Part shown: in pieces, positions 37,731 through 46,492 of the stretch | How positions within the stretch are numbered: position 1 is the first letter of the stretch | How the letters are laid out: each line of letters starts with the position of its first letter | Source: Pseudomonadota bacterium | GTDB lineage: Bacteria; Pseudomonadota; Alphaproteobacteria; Micavibrionales; Micavibrionaceae | Assembly (NCBI GenBank): GCA_029558635.1 | Contig: JAKQEE010000052.1 | Coordinates: 454,860 to 518,859 of the forward strand | Reading direction: 5' to 3' | Length of the DNA stretch: 64,000 nucleotides | Translations under genes and position numbers: made by a program | The notes under the pieces: model-generated | Told to the model about the DNA's origin: nothing | The model's database searches: none | What the model saw: only the letters and a program-made list of their open reading frames with translations

Positions 37731-39667
37731 GAGGTACGTGAGGATTTATAAAGGTTTGTTATCCCGCTGTACCAGAGCTCAAGTAAAATGATCCGATATA
37801 ATCCATGCTGATTGATCGATAGATGGTTGCCTTTTGCTAACTCCACAGCGGCTTCAGGCAGCAAGATGCCTTGTTCAACAAGATGACCTTTTTGCAACTC
37901 ATTGGCATACCGTTCTATAATCCCGTTTATCCAGTTTTTAACAGGGGGGATGAACCCGCTTTTTCTGCGCTTGATCGTTGCCTCGGGTAGATCGTTTTTC
38001 AATAGCTCGCGCAATAAGGCCTTCTGTCCATACCTATGATCTGGAATGTTCCGTCGCCGCGCGACAACTTTTTCTATCAGGCGGACGTCAAGAAGGGGGA
38101 GCCGGGTTTCGACTCCAACGGCCATACTCACTCTATCCCCTAATGACAGGCAATTTGAGGTCAGCCATGTTTTGAAATGCAGATCCATAATTGTAATTGG
38201 GATATCTTCTTTCTGTGCGGGGCCTTTGAGTTGGGATGGTATATATGCGTTTTCTTTGCCTATAGAGCCCATGGCGGGGCCATACCAATTTTGGCCGACT
38301 TGCATGTGTCGAGTGAATTCCGGAGCCCCTGTTACCGCGAGATAGATCAGTTGTCCGACTGGAACATCCTGATCGACAAATACGAGCAGCTTCCGGAAAA
38401 ACTCCCGAAGGGATGCAGGTATTTTTACTGTTCGGGACAATTTAAAAAGGAGAGTATAAAGCTCTTTATTACTCATGAGCGGGTTGATCATAGAGGCTAA
38501 TGTTTCAAACAAAGCGCGTTGCTGATTGGCGTCAATAACGCTCCGAATACGATCATATCCCCAGAAAACTTCGTCTCCCCCAATTCCTGTCAATAAGACC
38601 TTAATTCCTTTTTCTTTGCAAAATTTAGGAACGGAGTAATGGCCAAAGCCGGCGATATCAGCAATCGGCTCGTCTAGAAGAAGTGCAAAATTCCTAAAAT
38701 TTTCAACGAATGTGTCCGTTGATAACTCGACTTCATTAAAATGCAATCCAAGGAAGTCGGCTATTTTTTTGGCTTCATCCCGCTCGTCATACCGAGGTTT
38801 GTTTGGGTAGCCGACGCAGAACGCCTGCATTGGTGTGTCATAGTGTTTTGATGCAATTGCGGCAATTCCCGAGGAGTCAATTCCTGCGGATAATGCAATT
38901 CCCACTTCGACGTCAGAGCGAAGGGTTAGCTTCACTGCATCATGAAGCTCTTCCTTAATATCATCTTTTGTGATGGATGAATCTGCTTGTATATCGAGAA
39001 GACTCCAGTACTCCTTCTGTTTATATTCCCAGTTCTTTTGATCGAGCATTGAGTAGTGTGCAGCGGGAAGCTTCTCCACTCCTTCGAGAAGGGTGAAAGG
39101 CTCTGGCGTATATTGGTAATGCATATACATGTCGACTGCGGAAGGATTAAGGCGAGGCATTTGAGGCAACATCGGTACTAACGCCTTGAACTCCGATGCA
39201 AAATAAAAATATTCATCATCCATGTAATAGATGAAGGGCTTTTCCCCACACCTGTCGCGCGCTGTAAAAAGTAGTCTTTCACGGGAATCCCATACTGCAA
39301 AAGAAAACATGCCCCGAAAATAGCCTAGGCAATTCTTTCCCCATTGTATGTATGCTTTTAAAACAACCTCAGTGTCGCTTTGGGTGTAGAAGGAAACGCC
39401 CTCAGCTTTAAGTTTTTCTTTTACCTCAAGGTAATTGTATACCTCGCCGTTGTAGACGATACAATATCGGCGATCCTCCGAAAACATAGGTTGATGACCG
39501 TTTGCAGACAAATCCAAAATGGATAGGCGTGTATGTCCCAAGCTTGCGTAGTCATCGCTATAGATGCCCTGATCATCAGGGCCGCGATGCTTTAAGCGGC
39601 CAATGTCTGCTTCGCGTAAAACCAATACAGGAGCGTAACGTGATATTTTTCCAATAATTCCACACAT
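37727..39667 (-). CDS. asnB: Asparagine synthase (glutamine-hydrolysing)
   Basis: 646 residues. After Met1, Cys2 (MCGIIGKI) is the nucleophile of the N-terminal glutaminase domain, which continues with HRGPDDQGI and IVYNGEVYNY. The C-terminal synthetase has the ATP-pyrophosphatase loop ALSAGIDSSGIAAIA near residue 260 and LTGIGGDEVFWGYDR. Enzymes of this family in glycan clusters often amidate sugar acids or amino acid substituents rather than make free asparagine; the setting suggests that here, but sequence does not decide. Downstream of the ABC exporter by 6 bases, same strand. Confidence 0.9.
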   Translation of the reverse strand: MCGIIGKISRYAPVLVLREADIGRLKHRGPDDQGIYSDDYASLGHTRLSILDLSANGHQPMFSEDRRYCIVYNGEVYNYLEVKEKLKAEGVSFYTQSDTEVVLKAYIQWGKNCLGYFRGMFSFAVWDSRERLLFTARDRCGEKPFIYYMDDEYFYFASEFKALVPMLPQMPRLNPSAVDMYMHYQYTPEPFTLLEGVEKLPAAHYSMLDQKNWEYKQKEYWSLLDIQADSSITKDDIKEELHDAVKLTLRSDVEVGIALSAGIDSSGIAAIASKHYDTPMQAFCVGYPNKPRYDERDEAKKIADFLGLHFNEVELSTDTFVENFRNFALLLDEPIADIAGFGHYSVPKFCKEKGIKVLLTGIGGDEVFWGYDRIRSVIDANQQRALFETLASMINPLMSNKELYTLLFKLSRTVKIPASLREFFRKLLVFVDQDVPVGQLIYLAVTGAPEFTRHMQVGQNWYGPAMGSIGKENAYIPSQLKGPAQKEDIPITIMDLHFKTWLTSNCLSLGDRVSMAVGVETRLPLLDVRLIEKVVARRRNIPDHRYGQKALLRELLKNDLPEATIKRRKSGFIPPVKNWINGIIERYANELQKGHLVEQGILLPEAAVELAKGNHLSINQHGLYRIILLELWYSGITNLYKSSRTS

Positions 39668-39673
39668 TCTCTA

Positions 39674-41542
39674 TTATTGATGTCCTCCAAGTGCTATCTC
39701 CCGAAAGCTGGGGGATTTTTCCAGTAATTCTTCATAGGTTCCTTGAGCCACGATAATCCCGTTCTGGATTTCGTAGATCAGGTCGGCTTTCTTGATGGTT
39801 TCAAGACGGTGCGCAATGATCAGCATCGTATGTTTTCCGTGCAAACAGGAAATAGTTTCCATCACGTTTGCTTCTGTTTTGTTATCCAGTGCACTGGTGG
39901 CTTCGTCAAAAACCAGAAGGGATGCATTCTTGTAGAGGGCGCGGGCAATACCTAGGCGCTGCCGCTGGCCTCCGCTCAATTTCAGGCCGTTTTCGCCAAT
40001 AATTTCGTCATAATGGTTCGGGCGGCTTTGGATCAGATCGTCAATTTGCGCCAGCTTGCAGACTTGTTTAACCTTATCGAGGTCAATGTCCTCTTTTCTG
40101 ACGCCGAAGGCTACGTTTTCTTTAAGGCTGGCATCAATCAGGAAAATCGACTGGGGGACGCTGGCCACGCATTGCCGCCAATTGGCTATATTGTCTTGTG
40201 TAATGTCTATGCCGTCGACACTGAGGCTGCCTTTTTGGGGCGACAATAACCCCAGAATGATATCCGAAAGCGTGGTTTTTCCACTGCCTGTTTTTCCGAC
40301 AAAAGCCACTGTTTTGTTTGCGGGGATTTCAATGTTGACCCCCCTCAAAATCCAATGGGGTTCCTTGGCCGTGGTTGTCTTGTGATCCATGGCATCGAAA
40401 TGAAACCATATATCTTTCAGGCTGATTTCTTTGGTTATCGCGCCTATGGTACTCTCAGGAGAAAAGGTCAGCGGGGTCATTCCCAGATCGAGAATGTCGA
40501 GAGATCTTTTGACAGAGACATGGACAGATTGCATCAGGGCATAGGAGTTATACACGCTTTGTGCCGCCGGAAGTATCCGGACCGTGGCCATGGCCAATGC
40601 CCCGATAAACGGTAATGCTCCAAACACTCCGGCGTCCGAGACCGTATAAAAGGTTGCAACGGATATCAATGTCACCACGCCGACGATTTCAATAAGGTAG
40701 CGGGGAAGCATGCTGAGAAACTGTGTGCTTCTGGAGGCTGTGCGGAAGGCATGGTCGGAGACGCTGTAGCGTTCTATAAATTTTTCCTGCAGATTGTTCA
40801 GCATTACATCGCGCACGCCGCCCAGAGCAATCTGCAGATTTTTTATCGTTACTGCGCGGCTGTCCGAAACGATTTGCCCGTTTTTGACAATGCGCTTTTT
40901 GTTCAGTGTTGCGATGATCAGATACAGCAATATAACGGTTGAGGAGATGCCCAGTGATACTGCGGGGTTGTAGTAGAGGATGGCTGTGATGATCGCTAGA
41001 ATCGAGATGATTTGCGTGATGATCATCATGGTCGAGGATATAAAGTGCAGTACGGCATTTAGATCGTTAAACGTTCTGCTGATCAAATCCCCGCTGTTTG
41101 AGTTGATGTGGTACTGAAAGTCCTGATAGACGATTTGTCGAAAGAAATTGTTGCTGATGTCGCAGCCCAGAGTCACTGTCATTTTGCTTTGCAGCCAGAA
41201 TACAAAGATCTTGAACAAGTTCAGGAAGGTGAACGCGGCGGCAAAACCGGCCGAGGCGTAAATAATAAGGTCTTTTTCCGTCTGAATGTTGAAAAATTCG
41301 ATGAGTGGCTGAACGGTACTGTTGTTCATCAGGCCGTGGGCGTTGCTGATCGCTGAGAGAAACGGCATGAGTGCTCCCAGACTCACAATCTCTGCAAAAC
41401 CTGAAATAATTTGCAGAATCAGAAGAATGAGTAATTGTATGCGTTTGTGTGGGGAGAGATAGGTTACTATGCGTCTCAAATCGCTCAGGATTTGGATAAC
41501 GCTTCCCAGATTTTTGGTGTTTGATTTGTATATGGTGGTCAT
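39674..41542 (-). CDS. ABC exporter with fused membrane and ATPase domains (MsbA/PglK type)
   Basis: 622 residues. The N-terminal domain has about six membrane helices (residues 30-330); the C-terminal ATPase has Walker A GKTGSGKTTL, signature LSGGQRQRLGIARALY and Walker B LLVFDEATSALD. Such half-transporters flip lipid-linked oligosaccharides (PglK), lipid A (MsbA) or peptides. In the glycan island, with no Wzx-type flippase visible, a PglK-like role is most likely (inference). It starts 145 bases from the divergent glycosyltransferase at 41688. Confidence 0.9.
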   Translation of the reverse strand: MTTIYKSNTKNLGSVIQILSDLRRIVTYLSPHKRIQLLILLILQIISGFAEIVSLGALMPFLSAISNAHGLMNNSTVQPLIEFFNIQTEKDLIIYASAGFAAAFTFLNLFKIFVFWLQSKMTVTLGCDISNNFFRQIVYQDFQYHINSNSGDLISRTFNDLNAVLHFISSTMMIITQIISILAIITAILYYNPAVSLGISSTVILLYLIIATLNKKRIVKNGQIVSDSRAVTIKNLQIALGGVRDVMLNNLQEKFIERYSVSDHAFRTASRSTQFLSMLPRYLIEIVGVVTLISVATFYTVSDAGVFGALPFIGALAMATVRILPAAQSVYNSYALMQSVHVSVKRSLDILDLGMTPLTFSPESTIGAITKEISLKDIWFHFDAMDHKTTTAKEPHWILRGVNIEIPANKTVAFVGKTGSGKTTLSDIILGLLSPQKGSLSVDGIDITQDNIANWRQCVASVPQSIFLIDASLKENVAFGVRKEDIDLDKVKQVCKLAQIDDLIQSRPNHYDEIIGENGLKLSGGQRQRLGIARALYKNASLLVFDEATSALDNKTEANVMETISCLHGKHTMLIIAHRLETIKKADLIYEIQNGIIVAQGTYEELLEKSPSFREIALGGHQ

Positions 41543-41636
41543 GGGCTCTTTTTTAACGCAAAATTATAGTAAAGCGTCGGCCTTGTAAACTCATAGCTTG
41601 CGCGTGGTTTTTTGGCTTCTATATCCAGCTATTTGC

Positions 41637-41664
41637 TTGATGTCTTTGGGAAATATGATATTTT
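41637..41664 (+). promoter_or_regulatory. Candidate promoter of the tandem family 2 glycosyltransferases
   Basis: TTGATG (41637-41642), a 16-base spacer and TATTTT (41659-41664), 24 bases before the ATG at 41688, in the gap to the divergent ABC exporter gene. Both hexamers match four of six consensus bases. Weak evidence. Confidence 0.28.
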
Positions 41665-41687
41665 GTGCTCGTTAGAAGACAGGGTCT

Positions 41688-42656
41688 ATGAAAAAAGCAG
41701 TGGTTTCCATCGGTATCACTTGTTACTCCGCTGCGGAGACCATTGCTCGTGCGGTTCAGTCTGCGATGGAGCAGCATTATCCAGATTTCGAGATTGTGAT
41801 TGTGGATGATGTGTCCCAGGATTCGTCGTGGGACGTGATTTTGGAATTGCAGGGGCAATTTCCGGATAAAATCCGCGCGTTCCAGAATGATAAAAATCTT
41901 GGGGTTGCGGGAACGCGCAATAGAATTATTACGGAAGCTCAAGGCGAGTTTCTGGCCTTCTTTGACGATGACGATATATCGGTCCCAAGTCGTTTGACCA
42001 GACAAGTTCAGCGTATTCTGGATTATGAGCGTGATTTTGCCGCGGGCCACGACGTTATCTGTCATGCTGCGCGTTTACAGAAATATCCGGATGGGCGGGA
42101 AGAGATTGCGTCAACGATGGGGTGCGATGTGGGAATGGTTGCTCCCCACGGGGTGGATATGGCTGGACGGATTTTATATAATAAGAACATTTCCGGCGGC
42201 AACGGGGCTATGGCGACATGTTCGCAAATGGCGCGTCTTTCGACCTACAAAAATCTGGGTGGGTTTGATCCGGAGTTTAGGCGTATGGAGGACACCGAAT
42301 TCAATGTGCGGCTGGCTTTGTCCGGTGGGCATTTTATCGGCGTTGCCGATCCTCTGGTGGTGCAGACCATGACGCAAGCGGACGACAAGCGTATTGCTGA
42401 TGAGCGAATTTATGCTAGGAAACTGTATCAAAAGCATAGCAAGTTTCTTCTGGAGGAAGGGCGTGGCCATTTCGATATGGATTGGCTGGAAGCTAAGCAT
42501 GATTATTGGGAAGGTTATAAAGTGACGTTTCTTTGGCGTCTTCTTCTGCTTTTTATTGCCCACCCTTTTCTGTCATTGGGCCGTGTGCTTCAGGCTATGC
42601 CGAATATGGGGTATAACCGTTCCGTCAGAAAATTTCATAGGGCGGAGATGTCATGA
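41688..42656 (+). CDS. Glycosyltransferase family 2, tandem copy 1
   Basis: 322 residues. GT-A fold with VVSIGITCYSAAETIARAV, VIVDDVSQDSSWDVI and the metal-binding stretch FLAFFDDDDISVP. It is closely related to the next gene: GITCY, TIARA, DDDD and the LGVAGTRNRI block recur at the same spacing. A stretch near residue 165 (ISGGNGAMATCSQM) aligns with GNGTPSCSMM of the partner. The C-terminal 60 residues contain a hydrophobic helix that may touch the membrane. The stop overlaps the partner's start by four bases. Confidence 0.9.
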   Translation: MKKAVVSIGITCYSAAETIARAVQSAMEQHYPDFEIVIVDDVSQDSSWDVILELQGQFPDKIRAFQNDKNLGVAGTRNRIITEAQGEFLAFFDDDDISVPSRLTRQVQRILDYERDFAAGHDVICHAARLQKYPDGREEIASTMGCDVGMVAPHGVDMAGRILYNKNISGGNGAMATCSQMARLSTYKNLGGFDPEFRRMEDTEFNVRLALSGGHFIGVADPLVVQTMTQADDKRIADERIYARKLYQKHSKFLLEEGRGHFDMDWLEAKHDYWEGYKVTFLWRLLLLFIAHPFLSLGRVLQAMPNMGYNRSVRKFHRAEMS

Positions 42657-43603
42657 CACGGCCCCTGATTACCGTTGGTATCACCTGTTATAATGCTCAA
42701 GACACCATCGCAAGGGCCATTGAGGGGGCTTTGCGGCAAGATTATCCGCATTTTGAAATTGTGGTGGTGGATGATTGTTCGACTGACGGCAGCTTCGAGA
42801 TTTTGAAAGAATGCGCACTGTGTTCTCCTGAAAAAGTTCGGGTGTTTAAGAATGAAAAGAATCTTGGCGTGGCCGGAACTCGCAATCGGGTGATGTCCGA
42901 AGCAAGGGGGGAGTTTCTGGCTTTCTTTGACGATGATGACGACAATGAGCCTGAGCGTTTATCCGTCCAGTATGAACGTATCAAAGCATATGAGGAGAAG
43001 ACCGGCACGCAGAGTATTGTCTGTTTCGCTTCGGGTAAAAAAATTTATCCCAACGGGTATGAGGTGCATTTCAGGGCTGTTGGATCACAGCCAATCGTTC
43101 CGGTTGGAGAGGATATGGTACGCTATCATTTGTTTATGGACAGGCCGGAAGGGGTGTTTTACGGCAACGGAACTCCCAGCTGTTCCATGATGCTTCGTTT
43201 GTCGGTTTTGCAGTCGGCGGGCAGGTTTGATGCCCAGCTTAGAAGAATCGAGGATAGTGATTTGTCCATCCGGTTGGGGCTATCAAATGCGCATTTTATC
43301 GGGTGTCCCGAGGAGCTTGTTCTTCAATATGCCTCTGAGGGCGGGGATAAAAACCCGAGGGCCGGATATGAGGCGGAAGCCTATTTGGTCAACAAGTATG
43401 ACGATTTTCTACGGGCTCACGGGCTTGATCGGTATGCCAAGGACTGGATTTTGGTGCGTTATTATCATTTTTCCGGTCAAGGTGGTCGTGCTGTTTTGCA
43501 AGTTCTCCGGATGATCTTGAAGTACCCCGTTCTGACTCTGAAAAGGTTTTTGAGAGCGGCTCCCAAGCGGTTGCTCCATGAATGGAGAATGCGGCGGACT
43601 TGA
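42653..43603 (+). CDS. Glycosyltransferase family 2, tandem copy 2
   Basis: 316 residues, coupled to copy 1 through ATGA. Motifs: LITVGITCYNAQDTIARAI, VVVDDCSTDGSFEIL, NLGVAGTRNR and FLAFFDDDDDNEP. The two copies probably act on similar donors but on different acceptors, as expected after duplication (inference). It is the last gene of the glycan island; comEC begins 13 bases after its stop. Confidence 0.9.
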   Translation: MTRPLITVGITCYNAQDTIARAIEGALRQDYPHFEIVVVDDCSTDGSFEILKECALCSPEKVRVFKNEKNLGVAGTRNRVMSEARGEFLAFFDDDDDNEPERLSVQYERIKAYEEKTGTQSIVCFASGKKIYPNGYEVHFRAVGSQPIVPVGEDMVRYHLFMDRPEGVFYGNGTPSCSMMLRLSVLQSAGRFDAQLRRIEDSDLSIRLGLSNAHFIGCPEELVLQYASEGGDKNPRAGYEAEAYLVNKYDDFLRAHGLDRYAKDWILVRYYHFSGQGGRAVLQVLRMILKYPVLTLKRFLRAAPKRLLHEWRMRRT

Positions 43604-43616
43604 TGCCGTTAGGGGG

Positions 43617-45719
43617 ATGGAATTGTTTTCCAACTTTTTTTCCAGACTGGCTGATTATTTTTCCCATCAGGAAGAAACGCGCCTTATGTGGCCGCCTGTG
43701 TTTATGGGGATTGGCGCTGCGCTTTATTTTTCCTTGTTTTATGAGCCGCCTTTTGTGGTGACGGGAGCGATGATTGCGGCTTGTGCATCTTTGTTTGTAG
43801 TAGGGCGCGGGATTTATCATCGTCACCAAGGATCGGAATTTTCCTATCTGGTTTTTCTTGTGGCGATGGCGGTTTTGATGATCGGGTGCGGATTTGCGTT
43901 GTCGCAATTTCGGAGCGGGGCGGTCGGGACGCCGATGATCACCAAGGAAACGCGGCCTGTTATGATCTCCGGTGTCCTTGATCATGTCGAGGATCAGGAG
44001 GGGGGGCGCGGTAAGCAGATTTTGCTGTCGGATGTTGCCATTGAGAAATGGGAGAAAGATAATACTCCCCACACGGTACGCTTGACGGTGCGGACGAAAA
44101 TGGAGGAAAGGGTAGCAGCGGGAGACCGTGTCCAAATGCTGGCCAAACTTACTTCGCCTGCGCAGACGGTGATGCCTGGCTCTTACGATTACGCTCGACA
44201 TTTTTATTTTGAGGGTATTGGCGGGCTGGGGTTTGCTTTGTCTGAAATTACACTTGTTCAAAAAGAGGATGTCGGTTTTTTTGATCTGGACGGTTTACGG
44301 AGAATTGTGTCTTCGGCGATTAAGGAAAGTGTTTCCGGACCGTCGCAAGGGATTGTCGTTGCGTTGATGACGGGGGAGCGTGCCGCCATTGCCGACGACG
44401 ACTGGCAGGCGTTACGGGCTTCGGGGTTGGCTCATATTATCTCAATTTCTGGTTTGCATGTAGCGATGGTGGCTGCGCCAGTATTTTTCGTGGCGCGGTT
44501 GTTTCTGGCGTTTATTCCGGCGATGGCGTTGCGGTTTGATATCAAGAAAATTGCGGCGTTTGTCGCGTTGGTGGCGTGTACGCTTTATGTCGGCTTTGTC
44601 GTGCCAAGTGTTCCGACCACGCGTGCGCTGTTGATGACAGGAGTGGCGTTGATTGCGATTATGTTTGATCGGTCTCCCTTTTCCCTGCGGTTGGTCGGGG
44701 TGTCGGCGATATTGATTTTGATTTTCTCGCCGGAGAGTATCTGGTCGGCGAGTTTTCAAATGTCATTTGCGGCGGTGTCGTCTTTGGTGGCCGCGGCAGA
44801 CTGGATGCGTCCGGTGTGGTTGAGGTTGTACCGCGAAGCGGGTTTTATTCGTAAATCTGTTTTATATCTGGCGGGGGCTGTTGCCGCCAGTTTTGTCGCG
44901 TCGGTCGCGACTGCGCCGTTTGTGTGGTTTCATTTTCAACAGATGGCGAGTTACAGCGTTTTGGGCAACATGCTCGCGATGCCTCTTTCGGGCATTATCA
45001 TTATGCCGATGATGATTGTGTCCTATTTGTTGATCCCGTTCGGGTGGGCGGGGGAGACATTGAAATTGATGGCGATGGGCGTGGATTGGATGCTCGATGT
45101 TGCGCGGTTTGTTCAGAGTTTGCCGGGGGCTTTGGTGACCGGGGCAATCGCACCGCCTGCTTTCTTATATTTGATGACGTTAGCTGGATTGGTTCTGGTG
45201 TTGTTTGCGGGGCGGTGGAAGCTGGTGTCGCTGGTTTTGTTAGGGGCGGCGTTTGTGTCATTGCTGTTGGGGAAGTTGCCGGATGTTCTGGTGTCATCCA
45301 GCGGAGAGGTGGTGATGGTGCGCGATGGGCGTGCGGGATATGTGTCAACGACCCGCAAAGAACGTTTTGTCCGAGATCAATGGGAAAAACGATTGGGATT
45401 GGACTCTGTTGCAGCGTTTCCCAAGGAGGGGGGTGTTCCTTTGTCCAGTAAGGGGCTGATTGCGTGCGATGTTGGCGCGTGCCGGATTGAGACAGTCGGG
45501 GTTAGGCTGGTTTACGGGTCGTCTTATGCGGAATTGCAGAAAGATTGTGACTGGGCGGATGTGATTGTATCGCCGAAATGGTTGTCCAAGAGTTTTTGCC
45601 CGTCTGCGCGGGTTATTGATGCCTATTCCTTGCGGCGGCAGGGAGCGGTGCAAATCTATGGCGATGGCACAATTGAAACGTCACGTGATTTCCGCGGTTA
45701 CAGGCCGTGGACACGGTAA
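43617..45719 (+). CDS. comEC: ComEC/Rec2-family DNA-uptake channel protein
   Basis: Inner-membrane channel for single-stranded DNA in natural competence. 700 residues from the ATG at 43617; the frame opens at an ATG at 43578, inside the upstream gene, and AGGGGG directly before 43617 is too close to be a convincing ribosome site, so the start is uncertain. N-terminal DUF4131-like segment with two membrane helices, an OB-like region, then the competence domain with SGLAHIISISGLHVAMVA and VPTTRALLMTGVAL. The C-terminal part lacks the HxHxDH motif of the metallo-beta-lactamase domain, as in other short forms. It abuts lexA tail to tail. Confidence 0.92.
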   Translation: MELFSNFFSRLADYFSHQEETRLMWPPVFMGIGAALYFSLFYEPPFVVTGAMIAACASLFVVGRGIYHRHQGSEFSYLVFLVAMAVLMIGCGFALSQFRSGAVGTPMITKETRPVMISGVLDHVEDQEGGRGKQILLSDVAIEKWEKDNTPHTVRLTVRTKMEERVAAGDRVQMLAKLTSPAQTVMPGSYDYARHFYFEGIGGLGFALSEITLVQKEDVGFFDLDGLRRIVSSAIKESVSGPSQGIVVALMTGERAAIADDDWQALRASGLAHIISISGLHVAMVAAPVFFVARLFLAFIPAMALRFDIKKIAAFVALVACTLYVGFVVPSVPTTRALLMTGVALIAIMFDRSPFSLRLVGVSAILILIFSPESIWSASFQMSFAAVSSLVAAADWMRPVWLRLYREAGFIRKSVLYLAGAVAASFVASVATAPFVWFHFQQMASYSVLGNMLAMPLSGIIIMPMMIVSYLLIPFGWAGETLKLMAMGVDWMLDVARFVQSLPGALVTGAIAPPAFLYLMTLAGLVLVLFAGRWKLVSLVLLGAAFVSLLLGKLPDVLVSSSGEVVMVRDGRAGYVSTTRKERFVRDQWEKRLGLDSVAAFPKEGGVPLSSKGLIACDVGACRIETVGVRLVYGSSYAELQKDCDWADVIVSPKWLSKSFCPSARVIDAYSLRRQGAVQIYGDGTIETSRDFRGYRPWTR

Positions 45720-46382
45720 TTAGTGGTATGTCCGCAGCAGGGAGGAGAGTTCTCCTTGAATCTCAACCCGTTCCGGAGTTAGGATGCGTGGCTTATAAGC
45801 GTCGTTTTCGGCTTCCAGTATTACTTTTCCGTCGCGGCGGTAGATGCGTTTCAGCGTGGCTTCCATCCCATCCACAAGTGCCACCACGATTTTACCGTCG
45901 CGGGCCTGATTGCCTTTGCGGATAATCACAATGTCGTCGTCATTGATGCCAGCATTAATCATCGAATCCCCTTCGACGCGTAGGGCGTAATATTCGCCGT
46001 TGCCGAGGAAGGTGGCAGGCACGTCGATAAAATCGGTGTCGTTCTGAATCGCTTCAATTGGCGTTCCGGCGGCGATTTTTCCGACCAGAGGCAGAGTCGT
46101 TATATCGGCCAGTTTTTCGGTGATCTTTTGAATCATGGATGGAGCGGACGTTCCTTTGGAGGCCATATCTTCGGGAAGGCGCGCGACCTCTACCGCGCGG
46201 GCGCGGTTGGGGAGGCGGCGCAGATATCCGCGTTCGACCAGCCCCGTAATCAGCCGGTGAATGCCCGATTTGGATTTGAGGTCCAACGCATCCTTCATCT
46301 CGTCAAAAGACGGGGCTACACCTCCATCTTTCAGGCGGTCATGAATAAAGAGCAGCAATTCGCGTTGTTGACGGGTCAGCAT
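45720..46382 (-). CDS. lexA: LexA repressor
   Basis: SOS-response repressor, 220 residues from the ATG at 46382, with AAAGGA six bases upstream; the frame is open to 46517 but that part is non-coding in character. N-terminal winged helix opens MLTRQQRELLLFIHDRL with recognition region GIHRLITGLVERGYLRRL. The cleavage site is Ala105-Gly106 in GKIAAGTPIE; Ser140 (EGDSM) and Lys178 (EATLKRI) form the self-cleavage dyad. A candidate operator at 46478-46492 suggests autoregulation. Downstream of trpC. Confidence 0.95.
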   Translation of the reverse strand: MLTRQQRELLLFIHDRLKDGGVAPSFDEMKDALDLKSKSGIHRLITGLVERGYLRRLPNRARAVEVARLPEDMASKGTSAPSMIQKITEKLADITTLPLVGKIAAGTPIEAIQNDTDFIDVPATFLGNGEYYALRVEGDSMINAGINDDDIVIIRKGNQARDGKIVVALVDGMEATLKRIYRRDGKVILEAENDAYKPRILTPERVEIQGELSSLLRTYH

Positions 46383-46394
46383 GGCAGTCCTTTC

Positions 46395-46444
46395 TGGATC
46401 CCGTTCGTGCGAGCGTCCCTTGCGGGCCGCGCCAACGGGATGAC
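46395..46444. repeat. Palindromic element in the lexA 5' region (REP-like)
   Basis: ATCCCGTT (46398-46405) and AACGGGAT (46434-46441) are exact 8-base inverted repeats around a G+C-rich core that can fold again (CCC TTGC GGG). The frame CTGGATCCC ... GGGATGAC has the shape of interspersed palindromes common in alphaproteobacterial genomes. Only one copy was found in this window, so its repeat status is unproven. It lies between the lexA start and its candidate operator and would be in the lexA mRNA leader. Confidence 0.4.
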
Positions 46445-46477
46445 AAATTATTGAATGTTCCGGTTTATTCTCGGTTC

Positions 46478-46492
46478 GTTCTATATTTGTTT
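46478..46492. promoter_or_regulatory. Candidate LexA box upstream of lexA
   Basis: GTTC-TATATTT-GTTT, one mismatch from the alphaproteobacterial SOS operator GTTC-N7-GTTC, 96-110 bases before the lexA start. A second GTTC (46474-46477) abuts it. It overlaps the trpC stop. Its placement upstream of lexA gives it some weight. Confidence 0.4.
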
